Shown here: positions 12,302-24,723 of the stretch, piece by piece
Layout of the letters: every line of letters begins with the position of its first letter
How positions within the stretch are numbered: position 1 is the first letter of the stretch
Assembly: GCA_001600415.1 (NCBI GenBank)
Contig: BCJX01000005.1
Span: 228,268 to 292,267 of the forward strand
Direction of reading: 5' to 3'
DNA from: Pascua guehoae
Lineage: Eukaryota; Basidiomycota; Tremellomycetes; Trichosporonales; Trichosporonaceae
Length of the DNA stretch: 64,000 nucleotides
The notes under the pieces: generated by a model
Seen by the model: only the letters and a program-made list of their open reading frames with translations
Told to the model about the DNA's origin: nothing
The model's database searches: none
Position numbers and translations under genes: made by a program

Positions 12302-15300
12302 GGTAGCAGTGTCGCGGTTGCTTGTTAAAGCGGGTAGAAGCAGGTGGGTGGGCGGCGACGAAGAGGGTGGTGGTGGGTTGTGGTGCGAGTGGAGGCCAGG
12401 CGGAGGCCAGGCGAGGAGCGGAGAAAGAAACGCGGTTGAGCGGTGGCGAGGGGTGCGGAGTGATGAATGTGTGACGGTGGTAATAAAAAGACACAGAAGC
12501 GTGAGAGCGATAGATGTCTGTTGTGTCTTCGCGCGCGTGTCTTAGCTGCAAGGGGGAGAGTGTGAGTGACGGTGCGAAGGAGCGCGAAGGTGCAAGGTGG
12601 GTGGGTGTAGTCGGTGTGGGTGGGTTGGTGCGCTGTGCGCTATGAAGTGCAGGATGGAGATCGAGAGACCTCTCAAGTCTTCAGAGCCAAGCAAGGCATG
12701 TGTGGACCGCGCCGCTGGAATGGGGTGGGTGGCTTACAGTCACAGTTGTCGAGCAGTCCCTGTCGTAGCTTGGCCCAGGTCGAGGGTGGCGCACCGTGGA
12801 ATGGCGGTGGCTGATGATGATGTCTGAGGTGCACAGTGGCGCGATGAGAAAGTGGGAGCCAGCGCTGCTGCAGAGCGTGGGTACGTGTGGTGTGCAGATT
12901 TATGTATGCGATGCTGTTGTTGTGACTGGGATGAAGCAATGCGTCGTGGTGTGTTGGTGCTGTTGATGAAGGTGGTGTTGCTAACAAGGACTCGATGGTA
13001 GAGAACTGAACAGCAGTCTGCGCGTCCAGCACCCTTACAGCAGCAGCACCAGCACCAGCACCAGCAAACGAAAGGGGACGAACAGCAACGACCTTGGAGG
13101 AGGATCACGTACGCCCTTGCCGTCAGAGCTACATTGCGGCCTAGAGCGCAGCAGAGCCCTCAGAGGTACGTTGGCGCATTGGACGTGTGCAGTGGTCAGG
13201 GCATGGATGGACACGAGGAGAAAAGGGACAACCCAGACTGGCTCGACTAGACACAGGGACACGGCCAGGGCCGAAAAGGTAACTGATGATGATGGGGGGG
13301 AGGGGTGGGGGGGGGGGGNNNNNNNNNNNNNNNNNNNNNNNNNNNNNNNNNNNNNNNNGGGGGCAGCACTCCTCTGGACGATGACCATTCCGCCTTCTCA
13401 CGAGGGCTGGGCACTACGGCTGGTGGGGCGGTGAGGGGCGGCATTAGTGGTCCTGTCGGGTTTGTAGGAGCGGGCCAACGGCACGGGAACATGGATGGAG
13501 TGGAGGTGGGTCATGGTAACGGGTGCGGCGCTACGGGACGACGCTATGGCCGAAAACGCGCAGGAGACATGGCAGGGGTGGTGGCGGGGGTGAGGTGCGA
13601 GCGAGGGAAGGTGGGTGGGTGTTCGGGGGCGAAGTGGCGAGCCGGCGGCCCAAGCCGACGGACCACCCAGAGTGCAGAGCGTCTTCCGTTGCACCTGCCA
13701 AACAGGCTAGTGAGCATAGTCAGCTCGATGCGGCTCTCTCCAGGCGTTGCAGGCGTGCAAGCAGCAAGCTAGCTGCAGAGCTGACGAGTTGGGGTGGAGG
13801 TGGCGTTGATGCAGAGTCGACCCTGTCCCCTCGGCGTCGTATCCCTTAGACATTATCCACTGCGCACTTCTGCCAAATCTCGCCCGCCCCAATAACCAAA
13901 CCGCACATTAGTCGGCCTGGGCATGTGATGGGGCGTCCCCTTTGCCTCGGCTCTCCAAGGGGCCTTAAACGGCCTGCTGCACCCAGGTCAGCCAGCATCA
14001 GCCAGCTGCGGGCGTTTTCTCAACCTCGACTGTACCAGGGACCAGTACAGTAGCCCAGACTCTAGGCTGTGGCCGTCACACGGTGCACGGGTCATTGTTG
14101 GCTTGTTATAGTTGCTCTTTCTCTCTTGTGCCTTGGATTCAGGGTGGTCGAAAAAGACGCGCAGACGAGTCATTAGCAAATCACAAGAGCACTCGTCAGT
14201 CTGGTGCCAAACCTGTGGCCCGTCCCAAAACAAGGGTTGAAAGGTGTTGGGGGGTGTGCCATGGCGTTCAATCAATGACCAAAAGTCAGGTTTTACGGTA
14301 TGCAGAACAAAGGAGGCAGAATTCATTTCGGGGGTACCACCCTCAACCACAGCCTTTTTTTTTTGGAAATAGGACATCAGATGCCCAGGCTCTGGCATGC
14401 AGAAGCGATTCCAGCTAGCTCTTAGGTGCAATCAGAATACGTCCAGCAGATGTTTGGTATTTCGGTGTCAACATGCTTTTGATGGTCGAGAAATCAAGAA
14501 CCATATGGGCCTATGAACAGACGCAGAACACACAATCGCAGGACAAAGCCTCTGCCCTCAGGGCGATGCGCGTTTGTCGTCAAGGTGGAAACACAGTCCA
14601 AAGCTTCGAAACGCGCTCGTGCTCACCCTGCAATCCTGCGATCGTAGCAAGCCATGATAGCATTGCAATCTAACTGGACCATGGTGCCAAATGGTCGTGC
14701 TTGATACAGTAGTGCCAGCAGGTGGCAGTCGCCGATCCGTAAACATCGCTCCCCTATGATTTGTATTTTTCGCACTCCTCGCACCATGCAAGCACCTGCG
14801 GCACCCTCCTTTGTTTGTAATATCTCTCCCGCCGCGATGCGCCGCCCGCGCCCCCTTCCATGTCGTCGCGCATCGCCCAACATGTCTCAGCAAATCGGAA
14901 GGAATGCGACGCGTTGGCCTCGTTCGCCACCGACAGTTGTGTGGCTGGTGACAGCCTTGTCGCGTGGCCGAGCGCGCCGAGCGCCGCAAGCAGTCGCCAG
15001 CCTCCCGCGGCCCTAGGTAGACTTCAGGCTGTTTCTCAACTCTAACTGTAAACCACCCGATGCCGTATCAACCTCAAAAGTATGTTTGACGGCCCCTCTC
15101 TTCAAAAGTTTGCAGGGTGAGGCGATGTTTGTTCTGGCAACGTTGTGCTTGTCTCACACTGCCAGTGCCGAACAAACGGTCAAAGAGTCTACTGTTATTG
15201 TCGGAGAGAAGTAACTCGTTCATTCAACGAGGGGGCGGGCGACCTACTATTGACGCCCATCATTGGTACAAGGAGCACACCCACAGGTGCAGGAGAATTC

Positions 15301-16675
15301 TCCTGTTACAGAAGAGCTCACGCCGGTGTCGGACGCGGGCGTGATTCTGCGTTCCTCGTCATTGCGTGCACCCGTTCCTGTCTGTGCATGTGGGCGTGCC
15401 TTGCCTGTGCCTACCAGTTACCAGATACCAGGTCTCGATATCTCCAATGCCGTGCACTCGGGGCACTCTTGCAAGGCATCCAAGGGCATCTAAGACTCGG
15501 ACTGATTCTCGATCCTCGGACGTGTCACATTTGCAGAGCACATGCCTCCAGGCCGCCACCACTCACGGACCGGTCAGCATCCGCCACAGAGACCGTGCGC
15601 GGCCGTGCGCCGAAAGGGTACCGCGGCGGCCGTTGTGAGTACCCCCCAAAAGTAGTAATGTGAATGTCGCCGAGCATATGCTCAACACCGTGCACGAGTG
15701 GGACGATAGGGAGAAAAGAAAGGGGGGTGTCTGGCGCGCTTGCATGCGCTTGCAGGACTTGGGCTAAAGAACGAACACTTCCGAAATGTGCTCGTGCGGT
15801 CGTGCCTCAATTACTTGCTCGTGTGGCCTGCGCTTCCGCTGAGATCTAGATCGCGGGTGATTCAACAACCCACCTACTGTAGCACGCCCGCGCCCAGCTC
15901 AGACCATACTGTAGGCACGTCACATCGGAAGAATGTGCACCGCTTTCTGGATCAGAGCTCGGAGAGTGTCCATGCATACATGAGCCGTCGCAGCACCCGT
16001 CGGTTGAATTATCAGTGAGGGTTGCACCCATGCTTTGCACCTGCACACCTGGCTGCCATGCTGCTGATCAAACTTGGAGTCGTGTGCTTGTCCGGACGCG
16101 TCAACGGGCGAGACGTGACGACGCGAGGGGACATTGCGGGAGCGCTTATCAAAACATCCACAGCTTTGAATTATTATTGACACACAATTTATTGTGGCGG
16201 AACCAAAATGGTCATCTGCTCTGTTGCATTCGCCCATCGTCACCTTGGGTCACCTCGAGCTGCTTGCTAGTCAGCAACAACCTACATCAGAGAGACAATT
16301 ACTACTCAACACCATCGCATCCTCATCACCACTCATTCTCAGAGTAGGACGCCTGTTTTATAGAGCGATCACCTGTGCTTCTGGCTACACGACCTCCGCG
16401 CCTCTGTCATCCACTGAGCTTGACGTGATCGAACCAGGACGCGATTTGTTGTCGCCTCTCGCCTCCACCTTCCCGCTACAGTCACCCTGTGGCCACACGT
16501 CACCAGGGCACTGCTCTAATCGTTATCGGGTTGCTATAAGCTTGAGAGGAGCTTGACGTTGAGCTCCACCTCGTGACCCAATCTCCATTTGGACAGGTTC
16601 ATTGTTACCTGTCTTCCTTCGGACCAAACGCGGTCATCTCCTTGCCCTTCCTTCCTCGCCACCCCACTTTCCACC
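12302..16675. other. Long intergenic stretch with an assembly gap
   Basis: This stretch of more than 4 kb has no supported gene. It includes GC-rich low-complexity DNA (12302-13860), an N gap flanked by G runs on both sides, and more average DNA from 13860 on. Frames at 13305-13772, 15145-15663 and elsewhere lack any domain and overlap other equally long frames in opposite phases. The last 200 bases before 16676 probably form the MPE1 promoter and leader; a CCACC context precedes its ATG. Confidence 0.5.
13319..13358. other. Assembly gap (40 N)
   Basis: Forty N bases sit between a G-rich run (13300-13318) and another G run (13359-13363). The break is probably caused by a homopolymer that could not be read through. 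The true length is unknown. Confidence 0.95.
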
Positions 16676-18684
16676 ATGTCGACCGTCTTCTACCGCTGGG
16701 GCGCGGGTCGCGACGAGTCCCGCATCAGCTTTGACGGGACGCACATCTCGGTGTTTGACTTCAAGCGCCAGGTCATGTTAGGCAACAACCTCGGCAACGG
16801 CAAGGACTTTGACTTGGTTGTGCTTGAGAATGGAGAGGGTGAGTAGCTGGCTGGTATCCAATATCTCTAGCTAATCATACAGAACTAAAGGACGACAACC
16901 ACCAGATTGCACGTTCGTCGTCGCTCGTCATCCGCCGCCGACCGGCGGTCATGAAGGGGCGCGGCACTGCGCAAAACTACATTGTGGGAACGGACGCAGC
17001 CTCGGCCCTCACAGGCGAGCACCGTATCGAAGCCCATGCGAGGCAGGCGATGAAGGACCGCATGATGGGTCGGGCAGGTGCGGGAGGAACATATGGCAGT
17101 TTAAGCAAGCGCTTTGACGGCAAGGAGGACAAGAAGGTGGGTTCGAAACTCGCGAGAACGAAGCTCACCCGTCAGGCCCAGCCCACTGTGGCTGTCACGA
17201 CTGGCGACGCCGAGGAAGACGCCAAGATCAAGGCCATGCTGCAGCAGAACGCAGACACTTGGGAGGAAATGCAGGAGGACATGTCGACGCTGCCACGGTT
17301 CCAGGACAACAATCGCCGACCATTCAAGCCGTCCGGCCCAGGAGGAGGCGGTGCCAACAGGTTCGACTTTAGCATTGCGCCAGACAAGGAGCCTCCAGTG
17401 GGCTACATTTGCTACCGCTGTGGACAAAAAGGTGGGTTTGGTTGAGCCTCCCATGCTAACCCGTCAGGCCACTGGATCCAAAACTGCCCAACCAACGACG
17501 ACCCTACGGCAGCCGACCGCAAGCGCTTTGTGCGCGTGACTGGTATCCCACGAATGTTCCTGAAGACGGTCGAGACGCCGACGACAGGCGAGGGTTCATC
17601 CGGTGGTGCAATGTTGACAGCCGATGGTGGTTTCGTACGCGCAGTCGCAGACCAGCGTGCATGGCAGAAGCAGGCGGCGGCCAAGCCACGTGCATTGACG
17701 GGTGCCGACGTGCGCGAACAAGAACCATTGGACGCCGAGCTCACGTGCCCGCTTTGCAAGAAGCTCATTTGGGAGGCGGTCCGCACACCGTGCTGCGACA
17801 CTGCGTTTTGTGAAGAGTGCATCCAGACGTATCTCCTCGAACACGACTTTGAGTGTCCGTCGTGTGAGAGTAAGATTGCCAGTCTCGACAAACTCGTCGC
17901 GGACGACACTCTGCGGACGCGTACAAAGGAGTATGTCGATAACCAGCTCGAAACCAATAAAAAGGAGGCCAACGAGGAGGATGTAAAGGTGGGTTACTGA
18001 AACACAGGTGATGGGACTAACCCAGCAGCAAGAGGACGGTACTGGAACACCCGGTCCAGACGGCCCTGACGTTAGTGGACGGAATCCATTCTCTGGGCCC
18101 ATGCCGGATATGCAACAGCTCCACGACTACCTCCAGGCTGTAAGTTGATCACATACCCATAGTTATAACCCTACTAACAGGCGTAGATGCTACAGACGCT
18201 TCGCAACCCCCTGGTTCCTCCTTCGGTCAAGGAGGAACTACGCTCCAAGCACATCAAAATGACCAACGCCAACCTGCTCCAGATGCAGATGATGGCCGCT
18301 CAGGGCCTCCTCGCTGGCATGGGCGCCATGTCCATGGGGATGAACCCCATGATGGGTATGATGGGCATGGGTATGGGCATGGGTATGATGCCCGGTATGG
18401 GCGGCAACGCCATGGGCGGCGGTATGCCTGGGGGCAACGGAGGCGCGGGGATGATGGGCGGCAACCAGGGCAACAACGACAATGTCATGAACATGGGAGG
18501 ACTGGATGGCAACCAAGGCAACTCGCGGCCACAAGGACGGGGTGGATTCCGGGGCGGCTTCCGCGGCCGCGGCGGGTTCCGTGGAGGCGGTGGTGGACCG
18601 GGTCGCGCGGGGAACGTGAGCGGTATGCGCAGGCGGGCAGACGATGACATGGGTGGGCAGGAGAAGATGCAGCGTGTCGGGTAG
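16676..18684 (+). CDS. MPE1: Cleavage/polyadenylation factor subunit Mpe1 (RBBP6 family)
   Basis: Predicted 613-residue nuclear protein, five exons, introns 16839-16882, 17432-17467, 17989-18028 and 18140-18186. It has an N-terminal DWNN ubiquitin-like domain (residues 1 to about 80, from MSTVFYRWGAGRDES). A CCHC zinc knuckle lies at about 232-246 (CYRCGQKGHWIQNC, split by intron 2), and a RING/U-box-like domain at about 329-373 (CPLCKKLIWEAVRTPCC to CPSCE). This order defines Mpe1/RBBP6, a subunit of the cleavage and polyadenylation factor that acts in mRNA 3'-end formation. The C-terminal tail is unusual: a Met/Gly-rich tract (about 490-560) and then RGG repeats (RGGFRGGFRGRGGFRGG). The start has a good context (CCACCATGTC). 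The domain order leaves little doubt about the family. Confidence 0.95.
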
Positions 18685-19619
18685 GCAGAGTCTTCATTGT
18701 AGTAGAGCATAGCATGGATGCCATTCACCATATATCGACAAAACACGAACGCCCGGGGGTCGAGGGACAGTTGCGACTGGGGTGTGACCCAAGCAACGAG
18801 CGAGGACAACAAGCGCTGCCATGTAGAGAGAATATTCTCGGTTGGGAGGGGGTAGGCGAACATGAACAATGGAAGAGGAAATAAAATGGACAAAATAACA
18901 GGCAAGAACTGTCTCCGTAACGTAACTCGAGACCATATTTCGAATGAATACATGTCGTACCAACAAGATCACTATCGCGAAACGCTGGCCAGCCATTACT
19001 TACTCACGTTAACTTCGAGCATAGTCGGAGCTAGACACATGTAACCAACAACGCAATCTAACTGGGGAACAGAAATTCTTGACATATTTTCTCCGATGGA
19101 GCTAACTGACTGGCATGGCGCACGTCAATGTAGTACACAACACACAAATATTGAGAGTCTCACCAGGGCTTGGTACTTTCACCTGCACGTCAAGGCTATT
19201 TGATAATACATAAATCGTTAGGAAATTTGTGGCTCGGAGAGTTGACAAAAAACATGACATGGCCGAGTAGTTTAGTGGCGGACATAGTCTGGTGACTGAT
19301 ATCTGCTGGTGGGCACACGTCTGTCCTGGAGGCAGATGGGTAACATAAGTCGGCGTAGAGGCGAAACACATATATAGAAGTTGTACCGATATATATAGAT
19401 TGTACATATATATATAACTGTACATACATCGTCGCCATTCTGGGCAGGGTATGTACACCCACAGGGCCAAGCAATCTACCCCAACGCTTCCCTTCTCTTC
19501 TCCTGACAGAAACCTGTCAACGGCTCATCCACGAAGAGATGGACATCGACTGAACAGCGCAATAATCAGACGAATCGAAGTCCTCGGCCATTCCCCCCAG
19601 GACAGAAGGCTATCATCGC
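18685..19619. other. Intergenic, AT-rich patch
   Basis: The 3' flank of MPE1, then a region with alternating TA runs at about 19373-19425 (ATATATAT stretches). No gene is seen. Confidence 0.5.
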
Positions 19620-19714
19620 GCCTTCTTAGTTCAGTGGTTAGAATTTTTCACTAGTAGTGTCTCTAAGACTTGCTGTGCATGAAAGGGTCACCCGTTCGAT
19701 TCGGGTAGAAGGCA
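19620..19714 (+). tRNA. tRNA-Thr (anticodon AGT) with 22-nt intron
   Basis: The acceptor stem GCCTTCT/AGAAGGC pairs perfectly, and the T-arm is ACCCG/CGGGT around loop TTCGATT. The anticodon stem TTTCA/TGAAA encloses CTAGTA, giving anticodon AGT. A 22-nt intron follows A37. The mature length is 73 nt including the discriminator A. Confidence 0.92.
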
Positions 19715-20197
19715 GCAGCGCACGAGCGTTCTCTTTTTGTTTTGGTGCTTGCTGAAGGAGAGATTGTGTGTATGTGTTCTGCATGTGTGTCCGTGTTTGG
19801 TTGACAGTGGGTTGGACGTGATGGCTCGAGGTGCAAGACCACGAGACGTCGGTGGGTGGAATCGAACCCTCAGCTTCAGTTGACGCGTTGGAACATAAAC
19901 ATGCCCGTGGTCTACCTCTATCGTACGCATCGTTCGTGTCATGGTTCCCTGTGCGATGTCGAGATGGACCAATGACAAGCACTTGGCATAAGAAGGGGCC
20001 CACAATTTTCGACCCGTGAGGAGCTACCAACCGCGGCGACCCAACTCTAGTCAATTAATATTTTATCAAATATTTTATTATTTTCCTATCACGACAAACC
20101 GAGCCAAGATGGCCTCCATTCTCAATCTGCATCGTGCATGCCCGGCAGCCACATTCGGCCGCTCTGGCCCTGGGCCTGCGGCTAGTCCAACAGCGTG

Positions 20198-20315
20198 ACA
20201 TTGTTGGTGAAACGGTATCATGCGTCGTTGCCACGAACCAGTCCTTGCTTATCACAGAGTACCCAGGACTTGATCTACCGTCGACGCGGCAGGGGTTCGA
20301 CTCCCTTACAATGTA
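20198..20315 (+). tRNA. tRNA-Gly (anticodon GCC) with 47-nt intron
   Basis: The acceptor stem ACATTGT (20198-20204) pairs perfectly with ACAATGT (20308-20314). The D-stem is GTGA/TCAT, the anticodon stem CGTCG/CGACG, and the T-arm AGGGG/CCCTT around TTCGACT. The loop TTGCCA gives GCC at 20230-20232, followed by an intron at 20234-20280. Without the intron it is 71 nt, the usual size for tRNA-Gly. The A1-U72 start is atypical for a glycine tRNA. Confidence 0.75.
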
Positions 20316-21018
20316 CTCTGCTTTTGCTTTTGCTGCCAAGCACGCCTGGGGATGTTTCCGGGGAAGGAGAAGGAGGAGGAGAGAGATCACGGGGGAGAGG
20401 CCGACAGCAACGACGTGTGCGTCCTCGGTCTGACGGGATCCTGCAGGCTGGGCACGTCAAGCCTCGTCACATGCCACATCAATTGCCATGTGGGCGAGAT
20501 TGTGCGACGTGATGGCATCGTCGCTGGGCCACAGACGTACTTTCCGGGGAGCATGGCACATATCAACGGTAGCCTTGCGTTGTGGTGATGTGAGGTGCGG
20601 GGCGCTCAGCAAACCATCTCTCCGTTCGTGCCCGCATAAACTCCTGTGCACCCCACAGGCAGCGTATTTTGCACAGAAGCAGAAACCAACGCCATCAATT
20701 GCCATCTCACTTGTCGCGCGCCATACGTGAGAGGAGAGCACACGTCGGGGTGTTAACACTGCGGCAGTTGAATCAGATTGCAAAACCCCTAGCACCTGGG
20801 ACGCAGCAGCACATCTGCGTCCCGTTTGCTACGAGCTCATTCGTCTCTGTCTGCAGTATCTGTGACTCTGGCTGCTTCTCCCAACTCGTCTCTTTCCATC
20901 CTATTTCGTCCCTTGATGCCTGTCTTTCTCGCTCCTCCCTCTCCAACCCCACATCTTCCTCACACACGCTCCAACCTCAACGCCAACGCTTGCTGCAAAA
21001 AGATAATCCCAAAAGAAG

Positions 21019-21116
21019 AGTGAGTTCCCGGGATCGAACCGGGGACCCTCAGATGCTAGCTCGAGAACGGATCCCGTATTTGCAATCTGATGCAACTACC
21101 ACTGTGCTAAACCCAC
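21019..21116 (-). tRNA. tRNA-Cys (anticodon GCA) with 25-nt intron
   Basis: On the minus strand, the acceptor is GTGGGTT/AACTCAC, the T-arm CCCGG/CCGGG around TTCGATC, and the anticodon stem TCAGA/TCTGA. The loop TTGCAA gives anticodon GCA, followed by a 25-nt intron at the canonical position. The mature length is 73 nt including the discriminator T. Confidence 0.92.
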
Positions 21117-22159
21117 CTTGTTGTGAGGGCCCAACAAATTCGGTCACAGTCGTCCAGGGTCACGTGAGTTTTGCCCTGACAAGGTGTCACATAATTAGAC
21201 GACCTCTCGATATCTGGGAGGTTAATCATGCACAAGTCTTGATACAGAGGGGTAGAAGGGGGTGCGGAATATCGTCATGGGTTCAGATTTCGTTCAAACA
21301 CTCTGTGAATTGACGAGGGGACCGCGAAAATCGAGCCCTTCGTTGACGATCGAGCTCCTCAGAAGCCACGGTCCACTCCCTTTTGGGAGCCTGTTGGGAG
21401 CTACGACAGCGGCCTCTTGCAATCGGGAAAGCAGGGTTGTGACGAGCACACGAGCTCGGGGCGTTTGATGTCACCGCCATCTTGGTCAGAGCCGCGAGCA
21501 GGGATACTGCAGTATAGCTCATGAAGGTCGGCGCATTGCGGCATTCCCCGCTGCCTCGCACACACGAATGGCGCTGCGGTTGACAATGGCGACGAAATAA
21601 GACCAGAGAGGTAAAACGCCCAGAGTAGGCTGCGAGACAGGAGCAGTCTTCGTGGCCGCAGTGACATATTTATTGTCGCAGCTACGGACTTTTGTCCCCA
21701 AATGCCACTTTGTTCTTCGAGTGACATGACGTCATTTCAGAGTGGCCGTCTGGAAGTCTCTAGATACTCTGATTGAAAATGGGGCTTTGAACGCAATCTA
21801 CCAGGCCGACGTCAAGGTGTTCGAAACGATTACGAAGGTAGCCAGCTGCATAGGGGGGTCAGCCTGCTTGCCTGTTGGTAGTCCACGTTGAGTAGTTGAG
21901 GCCGAATTGTACGTTCATGCCACAAGTTCACCCGCTGCAATCGCGAAGACTTGAACCGAGTCTGGAACAGCGTGAACACATGACTCTTGTGGAGGATGAC
22001 TTCGTCTGCACACGCCGTGTTCTTCTCTATACACTTTCTGCATTTTCCTCCAGCCGAAGACGGTGCAACCCACGACGATAGCACGCCGCCGGGAAGTACA
22101 CCCGTCATTCAACGAGTGACGCGTTTTACTGAACAACTAGACTACATGTGGTATAACAT
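21117..22159. other. Intergenic, no gene seen
   Basis: This lies between tRNA-Cys and the SAP-domain gene. Only short overlapping frames occur. The right end probably holds the 3' untranslated region of the minus-strand gene. Confidence 0.5.
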
Positions 22160-24014
22160 CTACTTTCCCGAGACCGACTTCTTGACCGACTCTGTCGCGT
22201 CGTACGCCTTCTGGACCGCGGCGTCCTTTGCCTCGACGGCCTTCTCGACCGCCGCGTCCTTTGCGGCATAGGCCTTGTCGACTGCCTGGTCCTTCACGGC
22301 GGCCGCCTTTTCCTTTGCGTGGATGGCCTGCTCGCGGGCCGCAATGGCCTTGCCCGCTGCCTGGTCCTTGGCGTCGGCGACAAAGGTTGTCAACTGGCCG
22401 CCCGCGCCGACGACGGTGCCGACGACCGTGTCCTTGGCGTCCGAGGCCTGCTTGACAACCGCGTCCTTGGCGGCCACGGCCCTTTCGCCCACCGCGTCAG
22501 CCGCGGCGCGGGCCTCGGCGATGGCGGCGTCGGCCTCCTTCTTGGCCGTGCCCCGGGCCGTCTCGCTGCGTCCGAAGCCCGTGAGGAAGACGACGGTCGC
22601 GAACGCGCCCGCGAGCCACCACGCTCCGCGGCGCTCATTGTCGTCAAGCGGGCGGGACGAAGCGACGTAGTCGCCCTCGCCTGCCTTGGGTGCAGGGGGC
22701 ATCTTTGGGAGCGACGAGACGGCAGCCGCAATCGCAGCATCTGTCGCCGTCGTGGCATCCGCAACGGCCTCGGCCTCGGCCTTCGGGTTCGACGACGAGC
22801 TGGCGGCATCCTTCTGCTCTGCCTTTGTCTCAATATCGAATGGGTTCACCACGGCCTCGGCCTGGTGAACGGGCCCGCCGTCCGCGTGCGTTGATGGCAT
22901 TGTCACCGTCATGACCTTGGGCTCCTCGGCCGCATCCCGACCGAGTTTCGGCGCAGGTTCGTTGGTCGAGCGCTTGAAAACGTGCGGAAGCGTGGGCTGG
23001 GGGGTTAGTATCGATCGAACGCGAGGTGTAACCGAGCGGTAATGGAGGATCCGGGGCTGCCGTGCGTAGTGGGAGGATCCGGTATAGGACAGTATGATTG
23101 GACTATCATTCTAGGTGCTCCATCCCGATAGCAGACGGCGGAGAGAGAGATACCTCGAGCAAGCAAGCGCCACTTTTGATGGATGAAACCCAAGCTACGC
23201 TCTGTAACATGGTGGCGGCGCCCGTGCAGTACAGGGTCTCGGCTGGGCTCGGCGCGCCGCCCCTTGGCGCCGATGGGCGAAAATTCATTCTGGCGCAAGA
23301 GAGGGCAACTCACGATCGTCTGGTGCGGCTTGGGGTCTGGTTTGCGGTCCGGGAACTTTACACCATGAGCAGAGGGGCTCTTTTGGCGAATTGGCAGTCC
23401 GGGTGCCGTAGTCTTCTGGTCCGGGGTGAGCTCCTGCTCCTTGCTGAGCGGTGCGGGGGCTTCGACGACAGGGGCGTTGGCGACAATGTGCTCGGGCGTG
23501 CCTTTTGTCGGCGGCTGGGGTTCGCTGGGGAACTTGGCGGGGGCCGACGTCGATACGGAGCGCGAGCTCTTCTTCTTGGCAGGGAGAGGGGGAACAGGGG
23601 GCATGAACGACGAGGTCTCCGCCGAGGAGAGACGGGCGACAAGTGTAGCCCTTGCATTGTTAGTTGCTTCTTGGGTGCGGGTGGCGAGCTGAGTGGGACA
23701 TGGACATGTGGACGCCTATCTCGGTCACCATATGGTTCGTGGTAGACTCACTTGTTACCCTGCTGGGAGAGGCCACGGCGCTTGAGCTCGGCCTTGAGGG
23801 TGACGACCGTCTCCTCCTTCCAGCTCCGCTGGGTACCGAGGAGGACGGCGGATGCGAGACTCTTGCTCTGCGCCGGGTTCTGAGGCTTGATCGTTGCCTT
23901 TGCCTTTCCGGCGGCGGCGGTGATCCCGGCGACTTGCGAGTTGGACTGCGAGTGGAGTTGCGAGCGCTGCGCTGCAGCGCGGAGGGCGCCAGCCGATAGA
24001 CGGCGGCGGAGCAT
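22160..24014 (-). CDS. Mitochondrial SAP-domain membrane protein, AIM34-like
   Basis: Predicted 478-residue protein from three exons (24014-23752, 23650-23314, 22996-22160). The N-terminus MLRRRLSAGALRAAAQRSQ is an Arg/Ala/Ser amphipathic mitochondrial presequence, which is why this ATG was chosen over an upstream frame extension. A SAP-type helix pair lies at about 64-97 (SWKEETVVTLKAELKRRG). Then come a disordered Pro/Ala/Lys linker, one hydrophobic segment at about 325-342 (AWWLAGAFATVVFLTGFG), and a long Ala/Lys/Asp helix with AKD repeats to the C-terminus. Yeast AIM34 also combines a mitochondrial presequence, a SAP domain and a membrane segment, so the homology is inferred from architecture. 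Intron 2 (22997-23313) is 317 nt, much longer than the norm here, and could hide a missed exon. Confidence 0.75.
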
Positions 24015-24723
24015 TCTGGTCGCGAGTATGGTGAACGAGTGTGTGGTGCCAGAACGTGTTCGTCTGGCCTGTTTATCAACGAGGAGAGGGGTGAGGCTGG
24101 CTCTGATTATTTGTGGTTGTGTGAATGACGCCGAATGGACGTGCTCGTGGGATGGGATGTGGAGCAAGAGCTAGTTTTGAATAGATGAGAGACGAGTGGT
24201 GTGGGGTGGGAGCCTGCCGGTAGCTGCCTCGGGCCTGGCGAGGGATGCTCTAGATGACGGCAGAAACAAAAGGGTAAACTTGCACTCCGAGCACTGAGCA
24301 GTTTTCGGCCCATCCGCCCTCTCGCCTCGGCCTTGCTTGTCCAGTCGCGATAGGGGCACGTGACTCACACCTCGTGGCTTGGGGGCGCTTTATGACCATT
24401 CAGGGCAAGCACGTGGCATTTTAGGCACCTGCGCGTGGCTTGCTCGTGGGCGCTGTGGGGAGGTTGTCGATCAATAATGTGATTTCGGTTGGTAGAGATT
24501 TCCGCAACTTCCGCGACGTGTCGCTCCTCGCTTGTTGGATCGACAGTTGGTAGTAGTGACATCTCCCTCACATCGCACCTTCTAGCCTTTGTTCAACCTA
24601 CTCGTTGGCCGTTCACACTCTCACACTCTTTGAATAAAGCCATCTTCCACCATCGCCCTTCCGCCCTCGTCTTTCCCTTTGCTCGCTCTTTCCACTCCTC
24701 CCTTCCTTTGATCCACCATAAAC
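24015..24723. other. Divergent promoter region
   Basis: The shared upstream region of the minus-strand SAP-domain gene and the plus-strand cis-prenyltransferase gene. It contains pyrimidine-rich leader sequence just before 24724. No separate gene is seen. Confidence 0.6.

Noticed and set aside
15145..15663. 172-codon plus-strand open frame
   Set aside because: It begins at a non-ATG codon, shows no recognisable domain and has equally long antisense frames.
19840..19960. tRNA-like stretch on the minus strand with a TTCGATT loop
   Set aside because: The presumed T-stem GAGGG/CCACC pairs at only three positions, and no matching acceptor or anticodon stem exists upstream.
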